Source of the DNA: Phragmites australis
Taxonomy: Eukaryota; Streptophyta; Magnoliopsida; Poales; Poaceae
Direction of reading: 5' to 3'
NCBI RefSeq assembly: GCF_958298935.1
Contig: NC_084929.1
Coordinates: 7,998,001 to 8,062,000, forward strand
Length of the DNA: 64,000 nucleotides
Shown here one piece after another: positions 10,978-22,128 of the stretch. The notes beneath the pieces were generated by a model, which did not search any database, was not told the DNA's origin, and was given only the letters and a program-made list of their open reading frames with translations. A program made the translations under genes and the position numbers. Numbering within the stretch: position 1 is the stretch's first letter; each line of letters opens with the position of its first letter.

Positions 10978-11953
10978 CAAATGCAAAGGGTTGTCTGTAG
11001 CTTTTTTTTAGAGTATTATAAGGTTATCGATCTCAAGAAACAAGCGGATAAATTAAAGAGTAATTAACTTCTTGCTACTAACTAAAACGATAACCGAAGA
11101 AGAGCGATAAGACTAGAGAAAGACTAAGAACAAGAAGCAACGACGATACTATTAGGTTGTGATCAATGTTAAGACCGATCTTCCCTGAGGTACATGTTCA
11201 CTTTGCATGCATGAATGACTTAAGCTACAGATTGATTAAAAGATTGTTACACAATAGACATTAATTTTCACATGAAGCACCTGTCACGTGGTAGGCTACA
11301 TTTCTGAATCTACTGGCGCACTATAACGATGCTTTCAGCAAGGACAACCGAAACACCATGTTTGCATCTATCTTGCTATGGCTATACTTCTAGATAGCAT
11401 AATAAAGAAAAGCATGCATACATCGCATAGGCCAAAATAATGAAACTGAATTAATATTGTAACATCTCAGAGTAGCATGATAAGATCCCCACAACCTATG
11501 GAAAGAATAGAAGATTACTCAATAATGCCTCGGGAAATCATGATTAGATCAGATAGGGAACTCCTTTGGAAGATCACGACGAAACCTCGGGCATGGATCC
11601 TGAGGCAGGGGCTGGTGTCGTGCGGCACCAGGGGATAGTGCTGTGTGGCACTAAGCCCTAGTTCATCCGTTTTCAACAAGTTTTCACTGAGGTCGTGAAC
11701 TTTGAGTGTCTAACATAATAGGTCTTTCATCCGTCGAATCTTCTCACTTTGGCTGAAAAACATCGTCTTTAATTTATATGCTGTCCGGTAGAGTCCTTTC
11801 TTGGGGAGGTAGACAAACCGACGCAAATATGTTTTTCCAACTGGACGCAAGGAACCTTCTTGAAGGCTTACGTCGGTGGGAACCAACTCTGGTAGGAAGA
11901 TGGGCCAAGGTGGCCCCACATGGATCCAGTGCCGCACATCACTAGGGTCAGGT
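10978..11953. other. Unassigned sequence left of MULE-2, possibly LTR-retrotransposon derived
   Basis: There is no coding signal. Repeated 'gtgccgcacat', 'gtcgtgcggcacca' and 'gtgtggcactaa' words at 11615-11960 resemble words at 39700-40025. The MULE-2 insertion splits this sequence, which continues at 19299. Confidence 0.35.
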
Positions 11954-11963
11954 GCCACACGAC
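11954..11963 (+). repeat. MULE-2 left target-site duplication
   Basis: GCCACACGAC here matches GCCACAAGAC at 19289-19298 in 9 of 10 bases, a size expected for Mutator-like elements. Confidence 0.8.
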
Positions 11964-12145
11964 GAGTTTTTTTTTATTTTTATATTTTTTTAGTTAAAAT
12001 TTAAATAAATAGATTCCTGGCAAAGGTATTTGCAAAAGTAGACGTCTGCAGCCCTCTCAGGGGGCTGCAGCCCTCTGAGAGGGCGGTAACGGGTCCTACC
12101 GCCCCCTGAGAGGGCGGTAGGCCTAAACGCCCCCTCAGAGGGCGG
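11964..12145 (+). repeat. MULE-2 left terminal inverted repeat with palindromic modules
   Basis: The first 100 bases ('gttaaaatttaaataaatag', 'aggtatttgcaaaa', 'ctgcagccctct') match the complement of 19190-19288 with few changes. The match extends through 'taggcctaa' near 12118-12126, found in the complement at about 19148. Inside and beyond it, up to 12232, are six or more imperfect palindromes of 'ccctctgagagggcggta'. Confidence 0.85.
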
Positions 12146-12279
12146 GTACGGCCTTCCCGCCCGACCCGGAGCCTTACCGCCCCCTGAGGGGGCGGGTAGA
12201 GGTCCTTACCGCCCTCTCAGGGGGTGGTAAGGGGTCCTCCCCACCCGCCGCGCCGCACCGCCCGCCCGGCCCCCTCTGC

Positions 12280-12288
12280 TATAAAAAG
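12280..12288 (+). promoter_or_regulatory. TATA box for MURA (MULE-2)
   Basis: 'tataaaaag' follows the GC-rich terminal modules. A probable 5' leader intron follows, with donor 'gtaagt' at 12435 and acceptor 'ttctag' ending at 12756, just ahead of the start codon at 12759. A purine-rich tract (gagaagagaggagagg) lies at 12340-12384. Confidence 0.6.
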
Positions 12289-12758
12289 GGTGAAAATTGT
12301 CAAAAAAAATCAGACAAATCCGAAAAAAAGGAAAAGTTGAGAAGAGAGAGGAGAAGAGAGGAGAGGAGAGGGGAGGAAGAGAGGTCGGCGAAGCTCTGCT
12401 GTATTTGGGCCACGGATTTGAAGGAAAATTTCGGGTAAGTCTTTTTTTCCTTTTTATTGTTGTTAATTTGTGCAATAGTAGTATATGACATAGATTTTAG
12501 ACATTTATGATCTAGGGTTTAGAAAATTGTTAAATTTAGTTAGAAAATGGTACGATAGCAGTTTAATATAGAATATTATTTTTAGTATATTATTTTCAGT
12601 ATATTATTTTGAGTATATTATTTGTTCCTGCGGACGTAGGAGGCAACAGTAGATGATAATTTGCGAACCTAGGGTAGCATTTAAAAATTATTTTATCCGA
12701 TAATCAGAAATATAGTTTGTTGTCTTAACATGGGTTATGTTTGCGGGTGTTTCTAGGG

Positions 12759-14681
12759 ATGGCAGATAAATTAATTTTTCAGATATATTATGGTGAGGGT
12801 GAAATTAGGTATGATCCCAGCGGTGTAGATCTGTCTGGATTTCGTCATGTCATGAAGGGGCTTAGTAAAGCTAATGAGAGGACTATTGTAGGTGTGTGCA
12901 AATGGCTCATGCGATTTTTCCAACTGGATCCGCAGCAATATGAGCTGAAGTTGAAAGCTGTCCTAAGCCGTGCTAGTCATGGATACTTTGGTAAGCTTGT
13001 TCCCATCGAAGCCACATCAACTTGGAGGCAGTATGTAGATATATGCTGTGAACGTGGGCTGCCGCTTGTTTTGTTAGCTGAGGCGTACCTGAAAGATCAA
13101 AGTGAGGTGAACTCTACAGAAGCAGTAGTAGGACCAAGTGAGGCAGTGGAAGATGAGTCAGAGGCGGTTAATGTAGGGTCCAGGGAGGAAGTTGTTGATG
13201 TTCTAGAGCTGCAACCGATAGGTGTAGCTGATGAAGGGGAGCACATCCCTAGCATCATTGAAGATATGGATTTGGAGGATGAAGAGTTGGAGGAAGGCCT
13301 TGTCGATGGGGATTCTTCTGATGAGGAGGGTAATGCTCCAGTTCCTGCAGAGTGGCGGGATCATGAATTTTCGAATTTGGTGGTTAGCGAGGCTGACCAG
13401 ACACCGTGGAAGTACCATGAGAATGAGGTGTCACAGGGTGCTATGTACCCTACAAAAGAGGTAGTTATTGATGCAGTGAAATTCTGGTTGTTGTCTCTTC
13501 GTAGGCAATTCAAGGTTGTTAAATCAAGTAAAAGAGAGTACGATGTGAAGTGCTTGGTGCCTCAGTGCCCTTGGCGGGTGCACGCATTCAGAGGGAAATA
13601 GGTAGACTACTGGCAATGCTCAATAGTTAAGGAACATAATTGTCATATTGAGGAAATAGAGTTCGCCCACCGGAACCTGTCTTCTGCTTTCATTGCAAAT
13701 GTTATGTACGGAGAGATTGTGGACAACCTAAGGTATGAGCCACGATCAATAATCCGTGCTATTGAGCAAAGGTTCCAGTACACAATAAACTATGCGAAGG
13801 CATGGAGGGCAAAACAAAAGGCTATTGAGATGAGGTTCGGTACATATGAAGATTCATATCACAATCTACCTCGTCAATTAGCCACAATTTGTGCAAGAAA
13901 TCCAGGTAGTTACTATGATATCAAGCATTACCCTTCCACTGATGTGGAGTACAGCGGAAAAAGAGTGTTACAGCGTGCTTTCTTTGCATTCGCTGCAACT
14001 ATCAAAGCATTTAGATATTGCCGACCCATCATATGCCTAGATGAAACATTCCTGACTGGAAAGTACAAAGGGCAGATTTTGTCTGCAATAGGGGTCGACG
14101 GTAACAACCAAGTCTAATAGGAAGGCCCATATGCTATGTGAGTATATGGAGAAGGCTAATAGGAAGGCCCATATGCATTGCGCAAATCAAGAGGGCACTG
14201 CAGAGCACAGGTTCAGTGTCCTGTGTCGGGATAAGGGTCAGAGGGGGGTAGACGTGAGCGGCATATTCAAGAGTGTGTGCTAAGGAGTGGGACATGCATA
14301 TGTAGTTGTCAGAAGCCACAATTACTCCACAAACCTTGTACACACGTCATAGCTGCGTGCGCGGAGCACCATATGCTTCCCAGGCAATATGTGTCACAGT
14401 ATTTTATGAAAGATCAAATACTCAATACCTGGAACCAGGAGCTGTATGGTTACAGCATTGTTCACACTTTTACAAGTAACCCAGGGCCTGCAAGAATATA
14501 TGTGCCTGATTTGGGAAAGATGAAGAACGCACCGGGCCGAAGACAAACTCGTCGGATTCGCAACGATATGGATGAATCCGAGGTTGGCCCTAGGATTAAG
14601 CGATGCAGTCAGTGCAATGAAGTAGGTCACACTTATAAATATTGTCCAAAAAATGCAGGCGGTGATGCACCTGTTGTCTAG
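12759..14681 (+). pseudogene. MURA-type MULE transposase with internal deletion (MULE-2)
   Basis: The start is ATG at 12759, after the leader intron. The first part reads LIFQIYYGEGEIRY, followed by an acidic linker (VDVLELQPIG to DGDSSDEEG). The DNA-binding region has 'FKVVKSSKREYDVKCL' and 'CPWRVHAF', then a stop at 13599-13601. After it come 'CRPIICLDETFLTGKYKGQI', which holds the first catalytic Asp, and 'LSAIGVDGNNQV', where a stop at 14115-14117 falls at a deletion. The second Asp and the Glu are missing. Sequence resumes with 'EGTAEHRFSVLCRDKGQRG', the SWIM-type zinc finger 'CICSCQKPQLLHKPCTH' and the zinc knuckle 'CSQCNEVGHTYKYC', ending at 14681. About 300 residues are lost compared with family members. 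It is inactive as a transposase. Confidence 0.9.
14114..14176 (+). repeat. 21-bp direct repeat at the MURA deletion junction
   Basis: Positions 14114-14134 and 14156-14176 are identical over 21 bases (core 'aggaaggcccatatgc') and are separated by 21 bases. They lie exactly where the catalytic centre of MURA is missing, as expected for template slippage during repair. Confidence 0.85.
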
Positions 14682-14821
14682 GTGAGCTTTATGTGTGTTG
14701 TGCTAGTTTTGTACCATTTTAATATTCGTTAATTTCGCATATAATTAATTTGCATTCGAAGTATATTGTCACTTGTATTTATTTATCAATGTATTAATGT
14801 ACATGTCTTTCAAATGCAGAG

Positions 14822-17709
14822 ATGGCTCACCCTCCGACCCCTGAGCTTTTGGACCCTGCCGTGGACAAGAAGCATCGCAGCTTCTTATCCGCCGAGCACC
14901 AGACGGAGCTAGGAGTGTTTCGCCCACGAGGCCCTGGAGAGCTACTGACGATAGACGAGCGACGGAAGCACATGTACTTAGAAAATTTGATACGCAATTG
15001 CCATATCACTGCTGTTGTTCCATATTATTGATATACTGCAATACTTACAGGTTGGTAGCGGCCGGACTCCTACCGCTTTGCCAGTTGGTCGAGGCCCGAT
15101 CGACGGAGAACCCCGAGGTTGCGGCCTGTCGTTTCTACTTCGATCGGTCGCTGATAGCAGCACTGGTCGACCGTTGGAGGCCGGAGAGACATACGTTCCA
15201 CCTCCCGTGCGGAGAGATGACCCCGACCCTGTAGGACGTCTCCTACCTCTTAGGCCTTCCTTGCACGGGAGCTGTAGTTGGGGTCATCGATATGCAGGCT
15301 GACTGGATGACCGACATGCACCAGCAATTTGGCCCGGTGGAGCGAAAGGCAGACACACCCCCCTACGTGCCTGAGTTCTTATCCGATGCACGAGGGCCAA
15401 TGAAGAAGTGGATCCTACAGTTCTAGGTACGGTAACATACAACCTATCGAATACTAACAAAGTATGTCGTAATGATCCTTTCTGACACCAGTCATATGTG
15501 CAGTCGGCGTACATACACCCACACGCCAACGCATACGCGGTCTCGAGACATTTGGAGGCCTTCCTGCTTTGGTTGTTTGGGTGGGTGATGTTCACTAGTG
15601 GCCAAGGCCACCTGGTTACCAGGACGCTAGTGCCGTACGCCTGGTCGATAGCGGACGCTGATGCGGAGGACGTACCGCAGTTCAGCTGGGCATCCACTGT
15701 TCTTGCTGCGACGTATCGGGCGCTCTGCGATGCATGCACGAAGAAGGAGGCACTAGCCACTTTCGCCGGGTGTCCACTTCTTCTTCAGCTATGGTCGTAC
15801 GAGCATTTCGCCATAGGCAGGCCGGTGGTGGACCGCTCCCCGTACCCGGAGGAATGGTACGGCGAGCCGGACGAGGACGCGCCTACAATGGCCTCGATGT
15901 GGTGTTGTCGTCGGGTATGTATTTTACATTAACAGTTTCCTTTGTATTCTGTTTGTCTCTAAATATTTGTATTGATGTTTGTCACTCAGCCACACTGGAC
16001 GCACGAGCAGCCTCGCAACGCGTACGAGCATTTTTGTACCTAGTTTGACAGGCTACGTCCTAATGATGTAGTATGGGAGCCATACAGCGTTCCGTCCGTG
16101 CATGCGCGTGTAGGGTTGGGTTTGTCACCCTTGTGCACCCGCGACGAGGAGTACTGGCTAATGAAGGCGCCCCTTGTCTTCGACATCTACGTGGAAGAGT
16201 ACTCACCGCACCGTATCATGCGGCAGTTTGGTCGTCACCAGGCATTCCCGCTCGTCCACATCCATAGCATCCCCGTGCAAGTCCACAGGTACATTTGCAA
16301 AATTACAGCTGTACCAACCTTCGTTTCACTGTAACTTACATTTACCGTCGTTTAAATGCAGGCTAGCTAGCTAGCAACCTCTGGGCGGAGCACTTGGCCC
16401 CTTACATGGCAACATGGGCCCAAGCGCTACAGGACGTCGTGGAGGAGGCTCGTCCCCATAGCAAGCGGAACTTCAGGGAGTACCTACGGTAGTATGTACC
16501 ACGTATGCGGACCCGTGTCACCCACACCCTTGAGGATGTCCGGCCCCACATCGCGTCGACAACGGAGGCATACCCGGTGCATTGGGACGAGGACGCTGCA
16601 TTAGCAGTAAGTAACTTTTTGAAGTCCGTACTCCATATTGAATGAACATAACCGTATACTGTAATTATTCACTTCTGTTCGTATCCGCAGACAGATATCA
16701 TTTATGATGTAAATCGGGATGCAGCTGCTGCCATGGACCGTGTCCGGCAAGGGAACCACCTAAGTGCGTCGGATGTTGCGAGTTTCATTAAACGGGTTTT
16801 CGACAAGACGACGCGCACCTTGAAGCTCACATCCTGCCGATCTACCACAGATGTAGTAGGGCCTCCTCCCAGGTCGAGTGGTGTACACGCCGAGTCATCT
16901 CGACCGTCAGACGTGCACCGACGTTCTTCAGTGTCGGCACCCACACGACCCCTCCTACCACGTCAAGGAGGGTCGGAGCAACATGGTACGAATTATACTT
17001 TTGAATAATGTTGAATAATATTCTTTACTTATTATTATTAAACATTCATTAGGTCCGCCTGCACAAGTCTCGACGCAGCCTCGTAGATCGAGCCCTGTGC
17101 GTCCACCCTCAGGTACTCCGGGCACCCTTCATCCTAGTTTCTAATACTTTCAGCAAAATAAGTTAATATTGTGCTCAGGTTACTTCGGTGACGAGGCCGG
17201 TCCGTCTTCGGTGGCCCCACGCCCTACCCCGCTCCCAACGTACTACACCACCTCAGCGTGGCCTTCTTCTGCTGCACCGTCGTACCACGCAGGTACAATT
17301 ATACATTTTTTACTACTACTTTCAATACCATATTGTTCGCATCTAACGTGATTATTTGTTCATAGGCCCCTCCAGCCAGTACACATGGACGCCTGCCGAA
17401 CCTTCACAGTCCTCCTACCCTAGTCAAGAGGATGAGGCTGGCCCCGACACCGCATACGACATTGTCCGTGACTTCTTCGGGGGCACACATGACTACGACG
17501 TCCTTCAGCGGTCCCAGGTTTCCAGTGCTCCCCTTCGGACACAGCCCACGCAGGACGAGCCCTCGACACTGGTGGTCCCTACTAGGCCTACCAGACACGT
17601 CGGTCCACCCGACCCCCTCACCTACTCCAGGGGTCATGTGAGGGTTAACCAGCGGCATCGGGACCATGATGGGGCGCACGGGCAACAGCAACGAGGGAGG
17701 CATGAGTAG
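14822..17709 (+). pseudogene. Plant mobile domain (PMD) protein gene (MULE-2)
   Basis: This multi-exon gene encodes a protein of the PMD family. The first exon (MAHPPTPELLDPAVDKKH) starts at 14822. From 15050 it reads 'AGLLPLCQLVEA', 'LIAALVDRWRPERHTFHLPC' and 'GEMTPTL', a stop at 15232-15234 where the family has Gln, then 'DVSYLLGLP'. The next exon, about 15491-15912, is the domain core: 'HLEAFLLWLFGWVMFTSG', 'FSWASTVLAATYRALCDACT', 'GCPLLLQLWSYEHFAIGRP'. A further exon (15990-16288) has 'LSPLCTRDEEYWLMKAPLVF' and 'RIMRQFGRHQ', with a stop at 16041-16043. The next has 'LWAEHLAPYMATW', with a stop at 16490-16492. Ser/Pro-rich exons finish at 17709. Frame is otherwise well kept. Its role in the element is unknown; PMD proteins of hosts act in gene silencing and genome stability. 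Confidence 0.8.
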
Positions 17710-17819
17710 CATTTTACATTTAATGTAACTAACATATGCATATTCGCTTCGTGATGTACTCCTATGTATTAAGACACGTTTACTTTGTATGGTCAACTTA
17801 ACATTTCGTAAATGCATTT

Positions 17820-17990
17820 CATATTCAGACACGTTCAATGAAGAAGTGACCACATCACTAAACTTTAACCATGACTTGACAACACATGCCTCCTGCCGTG
17901 GGCTTTAAACAAGATGTGACAACACTACCCAGCTTTTTCCAATCAGTAAATGACAACACGAGTACTAATAAACGTAGAATCTCTGACCAT
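17820..17990 (+). repeat. Degenerate 'gacaacac' repeats upstream of ORF3 (MULE-2)
   Basis: 'gacaacac' words recur at 17878, 17917 and 17962, with 'aagtgacc' and 'tttaaccatga' around them. They correspond to the regular 70-bp repeats at 4952-5185 in MULE-1. Confidence 0.6.
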
Positions 17991-18107
17991 GAGCAATGAC
18001 ACAACTTTCCCATTCTTCAAGATGGAATCCGATGCTCCTCCCACCAGCTACGCCCATGCCCTCACTCCTTTCTTCACGAGTGAATCCAATGCTCCTGCCT
18101 CCCCCAA

Positions 18108-18117
18108 CTATAAATAG
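18108..18117 (+). promoter_or_regulatory. TATA box of ORF3 (MULE-2)
   Basis: 'ctataaatag' lies about 55 bases upstream of the ORF3 ATG at 18170. The flanks ('aatccaatgctcctgcc' before, 'gcaatgtctt' after) match the MULE-1 copy, so the promoter is conserved with the gene. Confidence 0.65.
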
Positions 18118-18169
18118 CCGAACCTCCTTACGGTGAAGCATCGCTCATTTCTCATTTCTCTGAAGTGCA

Positions 18170-18766
18170 ATGTCTTCCTCAGCTCCATCGAGCCCACCAA
18201 AGAAACATTGGGGGACTACCATACCTGAAGGTCTCGAACCACCGATGTGCTTCTATGGTGACCTTTGTAAGCTCCACGAGTCGCAGGACATCTCATACAC
18301 CTATGGGCTGCGCTTCTTCATTTGTGCCACCTACGAGTATGACAAGCCTCGCCATGCAACAACTGGTTATCGACCGGTACGGTAACAAGTATCCGCCTCA
18401 TCTCTTCTGATTTCGCACCCTCTTTTACTAACCGCTCATCTTGTTCCATTTGTTCAGTCCCCTCCACCGCTCTGTGATTTTATTCAGTAGCTCGACAATG
18501 AGCAAAATGACTCATAGAAGCAGTGGGTCGACATGAACATGAGGTGGAGAAGGGAAGCGTACGCACGTCGGGAGTACAAGCAACAGCAAGAGGAAGTTTG
18601 CCTCAAGCGGGAGGAAGAAGAGCTCATGAGGAAGGCGGCGCACGATCGTACCGTGGCTCAGGCTCGAGAGGCTGAGAGGGAAAGGAAGCGGGAGAGAGCC
18701 CGTCGTGCTAAGGCGGCAGGTCCCGATGCCCTTCGAAAGGAAAACTATCCTAGATGCACGCAGTAG
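18170..18766 (+). pseudogene. ORF3: GRF-like zinc finger plus coiled-coil protein (MULE-2)
   Basis: The gene has two exons. Exon 1 (18170 to about 18375) encodes MSSSAPSSPPKKHWGTTI, followed by 'CFYGDLCKLHESQDISYTYG' and 'LRFFIC', whose spacing recalls GRF-type zinc fingers (C..G, then G-R-F, then C). The intron donor is near 18376 and the acceptor is 'ttcag' at 18453-18457. Exon 2 reads PPPLCDFIQ, a stop (Trp in MULE-1), LDNEQND, a second stop two codons later, then 'KQWVDMNMRWRREAYARREY' and a long Glu/Arg/Lys helix (about 60 residues) ending LRKENYPRCTQ. Only the two stops, near 18487 and 18513, spoil it. The same architecture occurs in MULE-1. Function is unknown; the motif suggests nucleic-acid contact and the helix suggests dimerisation. 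Confidence 0.7.
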
Positions 18767-19131
18767 AGAATACCTAATGTAACCCGACATACTTTCCCTC
18801 CCTAAGGCATGTTATGATTAGGATCGGCGCACTAATAAGTAGGTCTTAGTGCGAACCGTACATGCCACCTTTGTTTCCTAACCGTGTCATCGCGGTTACA
18901 GTGTATTGTAATATTTTCACCCTATATTTAATACTATGTTTGTCCTCGTTCGCACCCCATACCCACGTAAAATGCTGCGACTACTAATTACTGATTTTTT
19001 TTCTCCCGCTATTACATAACCTACTCCAAATTTAAATTCTTAATTTCTTTACAACCCCTTCCTTTTTATCCCTTTAATTACACAAAAAAATACATTTTTA
19101 GAGGACAAAATAGAAAAAAAAAATTTAGAGC

Positions 19132-19288
19132 AAAACCTGAGAGGGCGGTTAGGCCTACCACCCTCTCAGGGGGCGGTTAGGAACCGTAACCACCCTCTGA
19201 GAGGGCTGCAGGCACCTAATTTTGCAAATACCTTCGCCGGGAATCTATTTATTTAAATTTTAACTAAAAAAATATAAAAAAAAAACTC
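19132..19288 (-). repeat. MULE-2 right terminal inverted repeat
   Basis: This is the complement of the left end. It ends 'aaaaaactc' at 19288 and is preceded by palindromic 'ccaccctctgagagggctgcag' modules at 19138-19210. Confidence 0.85.
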
Positions 19289-19298
19289 GCCACAAGAC
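19289..19298 (+). repeat. MULE-2 right target-site duplication
   Basis: GCCACAAGAC pairs with GCCACACGAC at 11954-11963, with one mismatch. Confidence 0.8.
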
Positions 19299-21582
19299 AC
19301 CCTTCTAGACTAGGCGCAATTGGGCCTAGCCTCTTCTGTATTGGTTTCTTGGCCCTCCTTTCAGGTTCCACCACCTAATTTGTTCAGTATCCTTTGTTTT
19401 CTTCACGTTATTCATCGTTGCTTTAAAAATGTGCTGATTTGAGTGTATTTTCTATAAAAATCATATCTATGCACAAAACACAACATACTCAGAAATGAGG
19501 TTTTTGTTAGACGCCAAGTGGCCTAAATGATTAAATATCATGAACTTAGACACTTAATTGTTACCTAAAATGTGACGATAACTAGCATCAACAACACCTC
19601 CATACTCAGATCTTGCTTGTCCTTGAGTAAGCAATCAAATCAAAAAAGGATCAGCATCGCACTTACTAATTTGTTAAGACATATACAAGCATAATCTAGT
19701 TTGTATCTAGTTAGGTCGGGCGTACAATGTACACTGTCTCATTATCCAAATCCTCTGCCGCTGCTTACCCCAATATCCTCTCTAAATCCTCCCCAGACAA
19801 AAGTCTAAAACTAAAAACTCATTAAAAAAAGTATTTTTTTTGAGAAAAACACCATAGTTTTTTTAGTAAGAAAATAATCTCCCCAGGTTTATCAAGAATT
19901 ACAAACTATCCTTCTTTGACGAAAGCTCACTCTCAAATCATTCAAGTGTTTCAAATCCTCACCTTCCTATATCTAATGCGCATGCAAAGCTTTATGTGGG
20001 TTTTGGTAGGATAGGAAAATCAATGCCCATGCATTATCAAGTCAAATAAGGATCCAACAAAGAATTTGGAAGCTCTCGTTAAAAAATCAATGAAAAAAGA
20101 ATGACTATGAAAGAGAGAAACATACACTTTAGAAAGGTGGAGTGGTGGACACGTGCAAGTGTCAAAGTGTGATCTCAGGGCACAGATGATGTTCCTACTG
20201 TCGGATTGCTCATGCTTCGAATGGATAGAGTTTCAGCTAAGGCCTGAGAGAATGCACGATCTCCTCACGCAGCTTTCAAAGTTTCATATTTCTTTCTTGC
20301 TTCATGAATCACCTTGTTGGATTTTCTTTCTTCTCTTTTTCAGTGCTTTACTTGACTCTCTTGGTTTAATTTGGAAAAGCTCCCCCACACTCAATCTTTT
20401 GAGTGTATCTTGAATCTTCAAATTGATCTTCCTTGATTTAAATATTTGCTGATCTTCACTTTTTCCCATCACAAAAAACTTTATTTATCATGAATTTCTC
20501 TCTTAAAGCTTGAGGCACAAATCCCGATGTGCTCAAGATTAGGGCTTTGTGACGTGTGACACTGCGTCTAGGTCATGCACTATATTCTGGTTCCTCCTGA
20601 ATGAATGCTCCATCTTCTAGCAGGTCTTCTTATATCTCCATTGCTCCAGATAATTTGTGCAAAAGCCATTGAGAACTCATATCCGAACCAGTGTAGAATT
20701 GACAATGCATATATAAAAAGGCTAGAGAGGAAGAAGTTACACAAAAGAAATGACCAGCTTCCAAGGAACTCCCTATCTCGAAGGACAAACTTGGCAAGAT
20801 TCACCAGGCAAATAGAATGCTTATGAGTAGCTAAGAAAACTTATATGGATATATGGTAGAATAAATATCAGGCTTTTGCCAAAGGGATTGTCCACTTTTA
20901 TTCTGGGGGTTTTAGCATCAAGGATAATATGATATAAATTCATTGGTGCAAGCTCTTACTAGCAAATATCTCCTTAAAACAAATATTTAATAAGAGGCTA
21001 GAATCATGGGTTAAGAACAAATCAGGGCAAGGATGCTTCCAAACAAAAGATTGCAGACACTCAACATCATTAGCATGATACCATATTATAGCTTAAACAT
21101 GCCTCTTAGATCAACTTAGCATACTTTCATAATGTAGCTAAAAAAATCTCGCCATGCTCTCAAAATAAACCTAGGTGCTCTCCTAGATTGGATAATGGCA
21201 TACACATGACTTGTTCTCAACGTAGCTATTGAGCACCCGCGAATGCTTCTTCACACTCCTAAATTAACTTGCAATAGTGGCAGCATAACCTAAACCTTTC
21301 CAAGAAGCAAAAAGAAAAGCTTGCCACTTAATGAATTATAAACCTAAACTACGAAGATATGGAAACAACACACGTCATAACACCCAAATCCTACAATGTC
21401 CCTATTGTAATAAAAGAGAGAGGAAAATGTGTTCATTACTTGATCACGGTTGTTCTTCACCTCAAGTTCTTGTGGTGCAAAATTACCATCACCCTTTGAA
21501 CTTTGCATAGCAGGAAGTGATAATCTCTATTATGCTCATTTCGCATCATGACCATATCATCACTGATGATGATTACTGGATA
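19299..21582. other. Unassigned sequence right of MULE-2
   Basis: This continues the sequence split by MULE-2. No coding region longer than short chance frames is visible and I recognise no family. It is AT-rich, with scattered homopolymer runs near 19780-19880. Confidence 0.4.
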
Positions 21583-22093
21583 ATTACCATATCCAGGCAC
21601 CTCAGGATTTCTCGTAATTGTCGGGGCATATCTCTATCTCCGGGAAAGGGATCTCTGAATGAAAGAAAACTACCCGCGGGAACCCATGGTATCCTGTAAA
21701 TCAGGAAGTTTATATCCAAAAATGGGAAGGAAGACTCCAGAGGACGTACGATGTCTCCTCTATATATACGGAGCCTAGTAACCCTGTGAAGGAGGGAGGC
21801 AAAACCAGACAAGTCATTAAGCCCAAACGAAGATACAAGTCAACAGAAGCAGAGCAAGAAAGTCACCAACTAGGTTTAGATCCATCTAGGCTAGTTACAC
21901 ACTCCCTTGTAACAAGCTCAGATCAATACAAGGCAAATATGATATAAAATTATTATTCTCTTGGAGGTCCGAACCTATATAGAACTCACGTGTATTCTCT
22001 TGCGATCCATCTACTCAAAGCATCCCCTATTTCTTCAACAAGTTCTTTAGATTGACGGTTCACAAATCATTGACAATCACATATTCCACCCAT
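21583..22093 (+). mobile_element. Gypsy-like LTR segment (LTR-G, plus orientation)
   Basis: It contains 'ctatatatacggagcc' (TATA-like), 'ttagatccatctaggctag', 'ctcccttgtaac' and 'atccatctactcaaagcatc'. The same order is found on the minus strand at 45332-47560. The shared layout, with a TATA box and then a transcript-end-like region, indicates an LTR. CACTA-A begins at 22094, so the right boundary is not defined. Confidence 0.5.
22091..22093 (+). repeat. CACTA-A left target-site duplication (CAT)
   Basis: CAT precedes the CACTACTACAGAA terminus and is repeated at 33414-33416, after the other end. Three bases is the CACTA standard. Confidence 0.8.
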
Positions 22094-22128
22094 CACTACT
22101 ACAGAACCCCACATAATAGTCACCACCT

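Larger units (their letters stand above)
11964..19288 (+). mobile_element. MULE-2: complete-ended Mutator-like element with PMD and ORF3 genes
   Basis: The 7,325-bp element is bounded by long terminal inverted repeats that start 'gagttttttttta' and by a 10-bp target duplication with one mismatch. It carries MURA (12759-14681, centre deleted), a plant mobile domain gene (14822-17709) and ORF3 (18170-18766), all on the plus strand. Next to each end lie GC-rich palindromic modules of 'ccctctgagagggcggta'. MURA has lost its catalytic centre, so the copy is non-autonomous today but might still be mobilised by a relative if its ends are functional. Confidence 0.9.

Noticed and set aside
15284..15760. 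Minus-strand frame of 158 codons
   Set aside because: It is the shadow of the PMD core exon on the plus strand, which has clear family motifs.
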